DNA of 29,101 nucleotides from Chara braunii. Its lineage: Eukaryota > Streptophyta > Charophyceae > Charales > Characeae. The stretch is taken from contig BFEA01000039.1 of the NCBI GenBank assembly GCA_003427395.1, positions 1,420,248 to 1,449,348 on the forward strand. Reading direction: 5' to 3'. Below, piece by piece: positions 1 through 9,468 of this stretch. The translations under genes and the position numbers were made by a program. Positions within the stretch are counted from its first letter, which is position 1. Every line of letters begins with the position of its first letter. Below the pieces are notes generated by a model. That model was not told where the DNA came from. It saw only the letters and a program-made list of their open reading frames with translations, and made no database searches.

Positions 1-33
<33 letters not shown>
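1..33. repeat. (TC)n microsatellite
   Basis: The window opens inside a pure TC dinucleotide run, so its true length is unknown. Confidence 0.95.
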
Positions 34-35
<2 letters not shown>

Positions 36-456
36 TTTCCTGCTTCTTGTGTAAGCACATCCAACAAACGAACAAACGACCAAACGCCCGCTGCAGCCGA
101 GGCGAAGTCGACGACCGTCATGAGTCCCTTGAAGTACCCTTTCCGCGGTCGCGCGAAGACGGTCACGCCACAATGGTCGGCGACACACACACACACACAC
201 ACGGGAACTGACTGCACCCATCCACGAGCAGCCAACGGTCGAACCACGGGAATTTTCCGGCCCGACAAAACACTGTTGTCAGGGTATTCCGAACAATACG
301 TTGTGTTTTTGTCGGCCTTTTTTTGTTTTTCCACAAACTACTGGCGGCGTTCTCTGTCTGGGCCCATTGGAACTCCCCACGGCCTCCAGCCCGAACCTGC
401 CTTTTCACGTGAAGGACGCGGGCCGTTAATGGCCGACCGAAAAAAAAAATAGCAGG
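34..456. other. Intergenic stretch with no recognised gene
   Basis: No conserved protein or RNA is recognised here. It contains an (AC)10 run at 183-202 and an imperfect inverted repeat: GGCCCGACAAAACAC at 259-273 faces GTGTTTTTGTCGGCC at 303-317. The 110-aa and 81-aa open frames crossing it are low in information and run through the AC repeat, so I do not call them genes. Confidence 0.6.
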
Positions 457-852
457 CCTAGTACTGGTGGTTTAATTGCACAACAAATAATAGAGGGGCC
501 AATGGGCACCCTTGGCGAAGTAAACGCGCGAAATGAAACTCGTCTGACAATTGGCCATTTACCACTACTGATGAGACTGCCTGGGAATACATGACTTTCA
601 CCCATAGGTAGAAGTCTGGACCAAGTCCATTTTACTCTGAGTAGTTGCGACAAAGGCCCAGCCAACTTTGTCATAAGCCTTTTTCATATCTAAGAGGAGG
701 ACCACAACCTCCCTTCGTTCCGTATTGATTATCTCCAAGGCTTGGACAGCGGTTATAATATTTTCATTTTGGGGGGGGAACAACATGCTCCATTCTATTC
801 GTGGGGAGCAGCACGTGCTGGGAACCGGGCCCAGCATCCCATATGAAAACAC
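457..852 (-). pseudogene. Degenerate LINE (non-LTR) reverse transcriptase fragment
   Basis: Read on the minus strand this stretch encodes part of a LINE-type reverse transcriptase. The first part contains LLLDMKKAYDKVGW at 658-699, which matches RT motif A with its catalytic Asp (family form LDxxKAYDRVxW), preceded by an ENIITAVQALEII helix typical of the fingers region. After one frameshift near 610-620 the reading continues in another frame with VNGQLSDEFHF and RQGCPLAPLLF at about 483-560, matching the conserved NG..S..F and RQG-PLSP-LF block of LINE RTs. The fragment then runs into a stop near 457. The YADD catalytic motif, endonuclease and 3' end are absent, so this is a dead 5'- and 3'-truncated relic. 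Family membership is clear from the motifs; the exact clade is not determined. Confidence 0.75.
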
Positions 853-1830
853 AAGTATTCAAGCACCGGGGCCATTACCCGGCTTCGGCTGAGAAAACTC
901 TAAGAACAAATTGCACCCAGTACTAATGGAACAACCTCAAAGGGGCTAATGGAAGAAACCAAACATCTATGCAGTACTAAATTCAAAGGGCCCTTTTATT
1001 TTCGAATCTTGGCTCAAAGGAGAATTCAGACCCAAAAAAAAAACACCTGCCTTGGTACCTTTCAGCGGCCCAACCCTACCTGCCTCACCCCTATACCCCA
1101 ATGCCCAATCTCTACCAAGCCTCATGCCCCCAACTGCTAGGTTACAGAGTGGCACGACCCACCCCAGAAAACCCCCCATCTGCTAGGCCACAGGGCAACG
1201 CGACCCGCCCCGGCTCCGGCCGAGCGTCGACTAGGCACCAACTCACCAAAAGACACTAGAGTGTCTTCCACCCTCGACAACTCAGATTTCTCTGCCAGGT
1301 CTCATACCCTCGTACAGCTCGAGGTACAGGGCAGCGCGACCAAACCCCCCAGCAGCGACCAGCATCGTCCTGGCCTCATCTCTTTGCAAACCATTAGGAC
1401 TCAAGACAACGGCAGATAACAGTCAAGCCACCAATCAGCACCGTAGTTGTAGATCCGATCATCCATCCGTCAGGGACTGGCTGCAGACCTCACACAAAAA
1501 AAACTTCTCAACCACACTCCGGCAAGTCTTACCGCAATGGAGCCACCATCTCCACCGCTGCTATACCCTATTTCAACTTTGCAGGCTAGCCCCTTCACAG
1601 TCGAGCGCATCCTCTCCCTCCATCACAGCCACCACCACCCCCTGCCACCAGCACCAAGCCTTAGAAGCGTTTTCAATTAGGAAAAACAGATTGAAAAATC
1701 AGATGAATATTTCAGCGCCCACTATTCCCATGGGAAGAGGGGAAGAGGGGAAGAGAGGGAAAAACAACCTTCTCTCCCCATGGAAACTCCAGCGCCTATT
1801 TGAGATCTCAGTTAGCGACACCGCTGAGAA

Positions 1831-1831
<1 letters not shown>
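853..1831. other. Intergenic, no gene recognised
   Basis: Cytosine-rich sequence without a convincing open frame. Around 1130-1370 there are three degenerate copies of a short phrase of the type 'ACAGGGCAACGCGACC' (near 1144, 1190 and 1327). These suggest an old tandem or dispersed repeat. A GGGGAAGA purine repeat lies at about 1733-1760. Confidence 0.5.

Positions 1832-1881
<50 letters not shown>
1832..1881. repeat. (TG)n microsatellite
   Basis: About 25 uninterrupted TG units. The open frames over it (runs of Val/Cys or Thr/His) are repeat artefacts. Confidence 0.97.
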
Positions 1882-1882
<1 letters not shown>

Positions 1883-2635
1883 CATGCAGAGGGTTTCTAA
1901 TGTGTATTGATTGACTACTAACCGAGGGATACACCTCTACAGTCGTTCCCCGAACATAAAGCACCTTCATGATGAATGAATACAAGCTATCTTCTCGCTC
2001 AAGTGCAGTCAAGGGAAGCGTGCGTGGTGTTCGTGGGAAGACGGTCGTGGCAGCTGGATAAGCTCAGTATCTGCTGACTGATTGTTTCGCGTCCCCCCTC
2101 TTTGCTCTCGGCTTTCGCAATCGTCTATGTGGAAAGCTTCATTCATATATTGCCAAAAATGGAATGAGGCCGGGGACCTCACAGTTCGACCCGGAGTTGT
2201 CCTGGCAGCCTCAGCCAGTTCAGCTGACAAGCCCAGCTCAACCAAAAACTATTCAAAGACTAACATTCCCACTGCTGGAAACCGGGTCCAGCGTCCCATC
2301 CTGAAGCTATCAGCTTTCCAAAATTAACCTTGAAGCACAATTAAAGGGGCTGCAACAGCAGCCAGATTGCTTTATCAAAATACCTTGAAGATCAAAAGCA
2401 AGTTAGCACCAAAAATTCAGGAGTCTTGTTGAATTTCGTCTCATGTGGGCGGCCATAAGAGGCCGCTTTCTGCAGTTTCGACTTGGAGGTTCTAGCCTAT
2501 TATCGATAGATGGGAGGCCAAAGCGACCACGCGGCGGGTTTGTTTTCTTTTTGCTGGCACCGCCTGCCTTTGTGGTCCAGTAGCACCCAACCTCCGCGGG
2601 CCTCCGAAGAATGCTGTATAGGTTACTTTTACAAC
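1882..2635. other. Intergenic, no gene recognised
   Basis: No recognisable coding sequence. The phrase GAGGTTCTAGCCTATTATC at 2486-2504 recurs exactly at 25384-25402, which marks a dispersed repeat rather than a gene. The segment ends at the TTA target duplication of the MITE that follows. Confidence 0.5.
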
Positions 2636-2638
2636 TTA

Positions 2639-3111
2639 GGGCATACTCACACGGGGGGGACCAAAAGAACCAAAAATTTGAGGCATCTGGGTACGGTTAT
2701 TTGGGTCATTTGGTCCCTGTGTGGTCACACGTGCGGACTTCGTCCAGAAAGGAAGAAGGACGAAGTCGCAACCCTGACACTTCGCACTCAGGGCAAGGTC
2801 GTGTGGTCACACGAGGGGACACCAAAGAAAAGAAAAAGAAAAAAAAGAAAAAAGAAAAGAAAAACAANTTCGGCTGGTTGTCTTATTCTTCTACGATTTT
2901 CTACAAATTGAGGAAACGAAACGAAAAAAGCGTTTGGTCATTTGAGACCACCTCTGGAGGTGGTCTCAAAAAGGGTACCCCCGCGGCCTCGCAGGCCGCT
3001 GACATTTGGTCACGATTTGAGGCATTTGGGTACAGGGCCACCCCCGTGTGACCACAAAAATGCCTCAAATTTTGGGATTTTGGTTCATTTGGTCCCCCTG
3101 TGAGTATGCCC
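2639..3111. mobile_element. PIF/Harbinger-type MITE (Tourist-like), 473 bp
   Basis: The ends are inverted copies of each other. The left end starts GGGCATACTCACACGGGG and the right end finishes CCCCCTGTGAGTATGCCC, and similarity continues about 50 bp inward, including the phrase AATTTGAGGCAT. The element is flanked on both sides by TTA (2636-2638 and 3112-3114), the 3-bp TWA target duplication of the PIF/Harbinger superfamily, whose ends also typically begin GG. There is no transposase inside, so it would depend on one supplied in trans. The interior holds an A-rich stretch (2825-2867, with an ambiguous base at 2868) and a near-perfect palindrome at 2941-2970 (arm TTTGAGACCACCTC). Shorter GTGGTCACAC phrases repeat internally. 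Confidence 0.8.
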
Positions 3112-3114
3112 TTA

Positions 3115-4430
3115 GCCTCCCAGCCTGGAAAGAAAAAGGGTCAACCACTTCAGCCAGCCAATGCTGTGTGACGGCACTGTTGCCGCACGCAATTGCTCCC
3201 GCGTCCACAACATCTGCCCCCACGCCCCAGGCTGCGCCACCACGCAGGGCGTGGTCTAACAGTTTTCCTAGCCGTGTCCCATGCTCGTGTCCTGCGCGTT
3301 GTCGCGCCGGTGGACGACGACACCGCGGAGCGGGAGCGACAGCAACGGATTGCTGTCTCCGACACTTTCGTTGTTGTCGCGGCTATATATATGCCACTTG
3401 CCATCGTGTCTGTAAGTTTTGTCTGGGCCCCTGCGGAGCTCTGAAGTCGTAGGGCCGGAGGGGTTTTGCCCGAATGGTAGCCCTGGGAGTGCCGCCACAT
3501 GTTGCTTCTTCGGCGCCCCACCGTTGCTTCCTTTCGCTGGGCGGTACTGCGGTAGCATAGCGAAATGTGTTCGGCTTCGTTACACCTACTACGCAGTTCC
3601 GGTTCAGCGGGGTGGCATCTTTCGCCGTTCTGCCTGTCGCTCACGCCGGGCGCTCCGGTATCGTGCCCTTTGCGCTTTGGCCGTCTTACGGTGAATGCGC
3701 ATCTGCCCGTTTGTCTCGCCTTCATCTTGCGACTCCCCTAGCTCTCCCCGCGCGGTCTCTTGTCGACGACGGCCGCTTCGAGCTCTCGTTTTCACCCATC
3801 CAGTGCAGACTGGTTTCTGCTTCTTGTGTAGCCCTCGCGGCGGACCGCCTCATACTCTTGGGAAGGAGGGAAGACATGCGTAACGGTTGGCGGGCATGTG
3901 GAGTCGTAACGGCTGGGGAAAAAATCGAATATTCAGAAGCACACCTTGGGCCACACTGCGCCGCTCGTCGGTTGGCACTGTTGGTGTTGGAGAGCGGCGA
4001 CGTATCAATTACAGTAGTTTCCGAATTTCCAATTCCATCGGCTGTAGTTGAATCCTTCTGCAACGGTCGACTCCGCCTCTGAACTTCTCGGTGGATGTTA
4101 GGATTCAGTGATCGTGAGGCTCGGGACGAAGCGTGGGCGGGTGAATCTGTCACCATCGTCGATTCTTCGATGGCGGAAGCGAAGAAGGTAGTGAAATGAT
4201 ATGGGCCAGAGCTCGGTAGTGAATGGCACAACGTCGAGGCAGATGATGATGATGATGTGGTGACGCGTGTGTATCTTCGTAGGTGTGTATTCACGTGTTG
4301 TGGTTAGCGGGAGGTTTAGTGGGTACGTGAGGCGGCGGGGTTTCCTAATTGCTTCCTGGCGGGAGAGGGGTGGTGGTGGTGGAAGGGGGAAGAGAACCGT
4401 AAGAAAATAATTAGCAAGACTGGGGGGTGA
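3115..4430. other. GC-rich region upstream of the glycosyltransferase gene
   Basis: No family is recognised in any frame. Long open frames on both strands (for example 3150-3725 minus, 3567-4082 plus, 3722-4294 minus) overlap each other, which is what GC-rich non-coding DNA produces. Their translations lack domains, hydrophobic segments or repeated motifs. A TATATATA element occurs at about 3383-3391 and a (GAT)n run at about 4239-4256. The stretch could contain the promoter and 5' leader, or a 5' exon, of the gene at 4431, but nothing in the sequence fixes a transcription start. Confidence 0.4.
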
Positions 4431-6215
4431 ATGCTTTCGGCTGCCTCCTCTCGCCCTCGCACCAATTTATGGTCGGGTTATGTGCCTGCCGCATACGGTG
4501 GTGCCTCTATGAAACTGGGTCAGGCTGAAATTGGTGGCGATTCGCGGGATCAATCTTGTTCATCCCGGGGGCAAAAGAAAGGTGCGATGGAGTATGGAGA
4601 TGTGGTGGAGCCTGGCCCATCGCTTGTGCATGTGCAAGGGTGTGCGCTCGGCGGGAGAGGGGAACAATGCGACTGTTGTAGATTGCGGCGGCTTTCCGAG
4701 GCAGAAGCAGCTGCCGAAGCCGTGCCGTCGGAGGAGAGATATGCGGAGCTTGTCGGAGCGGGAAAGGTTCAGCGAGACGGTGGTGTTCTGTGTGTGGTGG
4801 AATCGGGGAAAAACGTGCGCAGCTCAAGTGCGCGGCACGGTAAGGGAGAGGAAGGCGGTGGGGGACTTGTCAGTCGAGGGTGGGAAGCAGATGCCCGACG
4901 AAATCAGTATTGCGAGCGCCAGAGCGGCCAGTGTTCATGTTTTCCGTTTCCTGAGCGCGAAGGCAGTGGGGGTGTTAGGGAAAGAGAGAGGTGGATAAAG
5001 GCTGAAGGGGGGAGGTTGGGGGAAAAAGGAGGAGGAGGAGGAGGAGGAGATGGCAAACGAGAATCCCCGTGGAGTACCGAAGGCGGAGGAGAGAAGGGTG
5101 GGAGACAGTGCACGAGATTGTTGAAGGGAGTGCTGACTGGTTTGGCCATCTTCGTGTTGGTGCAATACTGCTTCTTGAAGAGTTCAGAGTACTTGCTAAC
5201 CCGTGCGAATGCGCTTGGACGGCAGTGCCACAAACCTCACGATTACCGACATTACGCTATTGCCGATGGTCGATTCGCTATGGTGACGTGTTCCGATGGG
5301 GCAAGCACAATTCCAAAGCGATCTTTCAAAGGTCTGGCAGAGATGGTGACACCGAACAAGGAAAAGTACGTGAAGAAGCACGGCTACGATTTCATCGATG
5401 CGAGCGACCTTGTGGACAGACATCGTCCGCCCAGCTGGAGCAAGATTCTCGCCGTGAAGAAACACCTTCGCAGCTATGATTGGGTGTTCTGGACTGATGC
5501 TGATTCCGTCGTGACCAATCCGGAGGTAACGCTTCAAGAGGTGGTTGCTTCGGTGATCGCAACGGGACTGCCACCGTTGTCCCGAGGGAGAAAGGCGGCG
5601 ACGATATCTGCAGCGGCCCTAGGGAACGTCGGCATTCAGCAGCAGGACCAGTCGGAGGTGGACCTGCCCGATTTCATCGTGACGGAAGACCAGAACGGTG
5701 TGAATGCGGGCATGTTCTTCGTTCGGAATTCGACTTGGAGCCATGAATTTCTGGAGCTGTGGTGGAGCCAGAGTAGGTTTGTCCGCCCATTTGGCCGCTG
5801 CAAGAGTGGGGATAACGATGCTCTCAAGCACTTGATTGCGACCATGGACGATGCGGAGAGGCGGCGCCACGTGCGGGTTCCAGTGATGCAGTGTGCGTTC
5901 AATTCGAATCTTTGGCGGCCGTCGGTCGTGGGCAGCAAACGATTGCTGTTGCAGACGAAAGCCGTATGGAGGGGTGTGTTCGCGAAAGGCGATTTCATGG
6001 TGCATCTGGCGGGAGTGGACAACAAGAAGAAGTACATGTCGCGTGTGCTGCGAGAATTGGATCGGGATCGGGATGGGGATCGGGCTACGGAGGTGTCTGC
6101 TGGACGGCGAGCACAGGGGTACAAGTGGCAACAAGACGAGCTTGGCGGAAGTCTGCACACGTGGAGAAGAAAATTAGGTTCGTGTCCACTGTGCAACGAC
6201 CAGGCCTTGTTATAG
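4431..6215 (+). CDS. GT34-like (GMA12/MNN10-type) Golgi glycosyltransferase, type II membrane protein
   Basis: This single open frame of 594 residues is the best host gene in the window. Residues 230-250 (LLKGVLTGLAIFVLVQYCFL region) form one membrane anchor, followed by a short stem and a lumenal catalytic domain from about 280 to 535. Domain markers in order are RFAMVTCSDG (281-290), KHGYDFIDAS (316-325), WSKILAVKKHL (336-346), the metal- and sugar-nucleotide-binding DxD in FWTDADSV (Asp356 and Asp358), NGVNAGMFFVRNS (422-434), GDNDALKHLI (460-469) and GDFMVHLAGV (520-529). This order is that of the GT34 family, which transfers galactose, xylose or mannose onto glycans in the Golgi; the exact donor and acceptor cannot be read here. 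The 229 residues before the anchor are low-complexity (Gly, Glu, Arg, Cys) and far longer than usual for the family. Met27 (4509) or Met53 (4587, context GCGATGG) could be the real start, or part of this segment may be leader or intron. No intron is needed through the catalytic domain. Confidence 0.75.
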   Translation: MLSAASSRPRTNLWSGYVPAAYGGASMKLGQAEIGGDSRDQSCSSRGQKKGAMEYGDVVEPGPSLVHVQGCALGGRGEQCDCCRLRRLSEAEAAAEAVPSEERYAELVGAGKVQRDGGVLCVVESGKNVRSSSARHGKGEEGGGGLVSRGWEADARRNQYCERQSGQCSCFPFPEREGSGGVRERERWIKAEGGRLGEKGGGGGGGDGKRESPWSTEGGGEKGGRQCTRLLKGVLTGLAIFVLVQYCFLKSSEYLLTRANALGRQCHKPHDYRHYAIADGRFAMVTCSDGASTIPKRSFKGLAEMVTPNKEKYVKKHGYDFIDASDLVDRHRPPSWSKILAVKKHLRSYDWVFWTDADSVVTNPEVTLQEVVASVIATGLPPLSRGRKAATISAAALGNVGIQQQDQSEVDLPDFIVTEDQNGVNAGMFFVRNSTWSHEFLELWWSQSRFVRPFGRCKSGDNDALKHLIATMDDAERRRHVRVPVMQCAFNSNLWRPSVVGSKRLLLQTKAVWRGVFAKGDFMVHLAGVDNKKKYMSRVLRELDRDRDGDRATEVSAGRRAQGYKWQQDELGGSLHTWRRKLGSCPLCNDQALL

Positions 6216-6595
6216 TCCAGTCCTGCAATGCTTGAAATCTTTTATTCCTTCTTCCTTCTTTCGTTCGTTGATTGATCCGACGAGGTTATGAATCATTCTG
6301 CGATTGAATACGATCTGCGATTGAATTCGACGTCGTCGATCAGGTTAACTTGCATATAGTATATATGGTGAGCGGAGAACGAAGATTTTTATCGTGTAAA
6401 GCTCTTTCATAGGTAGTGAGATTCTATATTCAGAATTGCTTTTGGATGTGTTATCAGATTTGAGGTACTTGATCAGCGGGTAGGAAGATAAGAATGAATA
6501 GATAGATCGATTGATAGATAGACAGATAGATACAGAGTTGTATCGAAAGATAGATCCATAGATAGATGAACAGAGAAACTCAGACATATGTAGGT
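6216..6595. other. 3' flank of the glycosyltransferase gene
   Basis: AT-rich sequence following the stop codon, expected to contain the 3' UTR. No AATAAA is seen close to the stop. Short GATA-like phrases thicken from about 6490 toward the microsatellite. Confidence 0.5.
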
Positions 6596-6610
6596 AGATA
6601 GATAGCTAGC

Positions 6611-6663
<53 letters not shown>

Positions 6664-6664
6664 T
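6596..6664. repeat. (GATA)n microsatellite
   Basis: A run of about 16 TAGA/GATA units, with degenerate units before it (6490-6595) and after it (to about 6715). Minus-strand frames rich in Ser-Ile-Tyr-Leu are products of this repeat. Confidence 0.95.
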
Positions 6665-7063
6665 AAGGAGTAGGGAGATAGATAGATAGGGAGATAAAGG
6701 AGTAGGGAGAGAGATAGGATGGGACGGCAGGTAAATATTGATTTTGGAGGCGGTGTAGCTGCCATTTAAGGAATATATATTTGCTTTGTTGTTGAGATTC
6801 TTTCTGCCCAGGGGACCTGAATTCGCGCCCTGAGCGGCGAAGGTCATCATATTCATTCGTTGTTATTTTATATCGATCGCTGCGCTCTCTGCTGACTGTG
6901 CAGCTCAGTTTCTCGGAAATTGAAATGTATTATGTAATAAATTCTTCTGCCAACGATCCGCACGCTCTCGCATGCTATGTTTTTCCTCGCATCCTCCCTT
7001 TGGGGGCTTTCCGGTTAACCAGCGTTTAAGGCTTCTTTTGTCGCTACGTTATTACTGTATTAT
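6665..7063. other. Intergenic, no gene recognised; possible poly(A) signal
   Basis: No coding signal. One AATAAA hexamer lies at 6936-6941 on the plus strand, 720 bp after the glycosyltransferase stop. It is a possible but weak candidate for that gene's polyadenylation signal. Confidence 0.4.
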
Positions 7064-7185
7064 GGGCCTCGCTGCACTACTCTTGAAAGGTGCAAAACGA
7101 GAGTGAATCTTCCGCTAGAACATGGAAAGATGCGGCGACATGATTTTTGTCTTTTGTGCATTTCAAGAGTAGTGCAGCGAGGCCC
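7064..7185. mobile_element. 122-bp hairpin (MITE-like) element containing a copy of the right-end module
   Basis: Arms of 34 bp (7064-7097 and 7152-7185, beginning GGGCCTCGCTGCACTACTC) are inverted copies with about three mismatches, and TAT sits immediately outside both ends (7061-7063, 7186-7188). The interior at about 7091-7125 carries GAATCTTCCGCTAGAACATG, which is the reverse form of the module that recurs near 27132-28890. The element is too short to code for anything. The superfamily is unassigned. Confidence 0.65.
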
Positions 7186-7188
7186 TAT

Positions 7189-7500
7189 CTTTGTTCTATC
7201 CATGCATGCCAGCGCATGGTCGGCCTGGGGCTTGTCTATTTTTGTACGCTCGTATGGAATGCTTCCCGCATACCTCTACGGATGTTGTCATTCATGGCGA
7301 TGCCGCAGATTCATATTCTCTCGCCAATTGTGTGCCACGTGGGCTCTACCCCGATGATGTGGTTAGCAGGTCGGTGGATCATCCGTGCTCGGAAGGTGCC
7401 TCTTCCCTAGGAAGCGAACGGTATTTAATGAGCCCTGACTAGGGCTGCCCGTGTAGTGGTTTTCGACGACCCTTCAGTGCCAATCGGAAGTGGAGCCGTT

Positions 7501-7505
<5 letters not shown>
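7189..7505. other. Intergenic, no gene recognised
   Basis: Three overlapping forward frames of 83-87 codons cross this stretch in all three phases. None has a recognisable domain, and their overlap argues against coding. Confidence 0.4.

Positions 7506-7590
<85 letters not shown>
7506..7590. repeat. Compound (GT)n(GA)n microsatellite
   Basis: About 26 GT units pass directly into about 16 GA units, with one GGA interruption near the end. Confidence 0.96.
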
Positions 7591-8414
7591 CCTTCACGAC
7601 GAGAAAGTGTGATAAAAAAACGCGGAGGTAATATTTGTCGAGACTTCAGTTGATTAGGTCGGGCTTATGCTGGTGTATGTACGAGAAGTGGGTGAAGACT
7701 TTCGAGGTATGGATGATTTATTATTCTTTTTTGAGTTTTGCTTTTAGGGTGTGCTTTTGAGAACTTGGCGGTTGTTTGAAGCGAAAGAGAAAAAAGGGAG
7801 CTCGAGTTCCAGAATCGAGACTGCGGGTCTCAGACGGAATTTTACTGCAAAATTCGCCTTGGATTCACTGAAAAGCTTGTTATGGGGAATTGAAGGCTTT
7901 CTCTGCCGGAGAGGAAGTATTCTTTCGGCGAGGATGCTGTGGATTTGTAGCGGATTCTTCCTCTCTCTCTCTCTCTGACTTCTTTCGTTTTTTCTTTCTG
8001 GATGAGGGTGTTGGCGTGGCAATGAATGGAACCTGCGGTTCCTCTTGGTTTCCTCTTGGTTGCTACTGGAACTGAGTAGGACCTGTGGTTCTTCTTGCTT
8101 GCTCTGTCTCCTCCCTGCCTGTCCATTTCTTTCCTTCCCTCCGTCTCTTTCCCCTTGTAGATATGTTTCTCTCTCCTCTCTCTCTCCCTTTCTTTTCACT
8201 CTCCCTTATCTCCTTTCCTTCCTTTCTCCCGAACTCTTTTCTGTTTCTTTCTTTCCTTTTTCTTTTTGCCCCTTTCTTGCTTTGGATTTCTTGTTTTTCT
8301 TGCGGGGGTTCTTTCCTGCTCTTGCTATCGGTATACGTTTTCTTCTTGCTTGGCAGTGCATAAACAATAATGACAGTTCGCCCCAAGGGGTGAACTGCGG
8401 TAAACTAAAGCCTG
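7591..8414. other. Pyrimidine-rich intergenic stretch
   Basis: From about 7955 to 8290 the plus strand is dominated by C and T (TCTCTC, TTTCTTTCC). The long forward frames (Ser, Leu, Phe) and reverse frames (Lys, Arg, Glu) follow from that bias. No gene is recognised. Confidence 0.6.
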
Positions 8415-8475
8415 TTCTTCTTCTTCTTCTTCTTCTTCTTTTTTCTTTTTTCTTTTTTCTTTTTTCTTTTTTCTT
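8415..8475. repeat. (TTC)n microsatellite followed by a T6C minisatellite
   Basis: About eight TTC triplets (8415-8440) grade into five units of a 7-nt TTTTTTC repeat, which looks like one pyrimidine tract that expanded in two unit lengths. Confidence 0.9.
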
Positions 8476-8842
8476 CGTTCTTCTTCTTTTATTCAGAGAG
8501 AAGGACACTGATTCTCTGCATGGAACTTTTCCAGTAATCAAACATGGTATTTGAATATCAGCACACTGGATACGTCATGAGCAATTTTTCAACTGGACCT
8601 TAACTTTTGTGTCGTGTCTAATCATCCATCAATCCATCGAAGTGGGTTGCTTAGGAAATCGTCATCCTTGCCTGGGGACATACGCGCAGGTCGCTAGGCG
8701 GAAGGGGTAGTGCTCTGCGCTGCGGAAAATAAGGGCTATGGTCGATGGGTCACACTACGGCAGGGTGCTTGTACCTTGTGGCCTACGCATTTGGGATTTC
8801 CGTATTCATGAAAGTAGTGTGTCGATTTGCCCAAGTGGCAGC
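8476..8842. other. Intergenic, no gene recognised
   Basis: Nothing recognised. The open frame that starts at 8738 is more plausible from its internal ATG at 8843. Confidence 0.4.
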
Positions 8843-9064
8843 ATGTCTAATAATGCTGGCGCTAAAACTCGATGCTTAGCAATACTGCTTTGTTTCTCTT
8901 TGCTTCTGCAGTTCTGCGATGTGGCTCCAAACAGCACGGCCAGGCTGTTTCTGATAGGTGTCTCGAGCTTCTTCAACCCCGCCTCTGAGCCTCCCGCGCA
9001 ACCCGCCGAGGCTGTCGATAGCATATGCTATGGAGAAAAAGGACCGCCTACAGATCGGAATTAG
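8843..9064 (+). CDS. Possible small secreted protein or first exon (73 aa)
   Basis: The product is unrecognised. From the ATG at 8843 the 73-residue frame opens MSNNAGAKTRC and continues into an uninterrupted hydrophobic core (CLAILLCFSLLLQF), the shape of an N-terminal signal peptide. The rest is short and Pro/Ala/Ser-rich, with a CYGEKG tail and a TAG stop at 9062-9064. It could be a short secreted peptide, a first exon whose donor site I cannot place, or chance. The frame is open upstream to 8738, but those 35 residues look non-coding. No neighbouring gene supports it. Confidence 0.2.
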   Translation: MSNNAGAKTRCLAILLCFSLLLQFCDVAPNSTARLFLIGVSSFFNPASEPPAQPAEAVDSICYGEKGPPTDRN

Positions 9065-9175
9065 CATGTTCAACCAAAGAACTGAGTTTTTTTTATGCTG
9101 TGCTATTCTCCTCTTTATTTGCTTTTAGATGTTTTGTTATGGTTTGAATGTGCATGTGAGAGAGCGCGCGTGCGT

Positions 9176-9176
9176 G

Positions 9177-9232
<56 letters not shown>

Positions 9233-9321
9233 GGAGAAAGTGGGCGCGGAAGGCAAGGGAAGAGGACCCCTTTCAGCTTCTTCTTTTGATCACAATTGCT
9301 CTCAACGAATCCAGCTCTCGC

Positions 9322-9390
<69 letters not shown>

Positions 9391-9468
9391 TGGGCGCGGA
9401 AGGCAAGGGAAGAGGACCCCTTTCAGCTTCTTCTTTTGATCACAATTGCTCTCAACGAATCCAGTTCT
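9176..9468. repeat. 150-bp tandem duplication carrying (GT)n(GA)n microsatellites
   Basis: A unit consisting of GT run, GA run and the 79-bp unique segment starting TGGGCGCGGAAGGCAAGG occurs twice. The unique parts lie at 9241-9319 and 9391-9468, exactly 150 bp apart and almost identical. The compound microsatellites are at 9176-9234 and 9326-9390. The open frames that cover both copies are repeat artefacts. Confidence 0.9.

Noticed and set aside
3150-4294. Long overlapping frames on both strands (190, 191 and 171 codons)
   Set aside because: They overlap in several phases, have no domain, and are the expected product of GC-rich DNA with few stops.
8045-8554. 169-codon Leu/Ser/Phe-rich frame that could look like a membrane protein
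   Set aside because: It consists of a pyrimidine tract and TTC repeats. The hydrophobicity comes from base composition.
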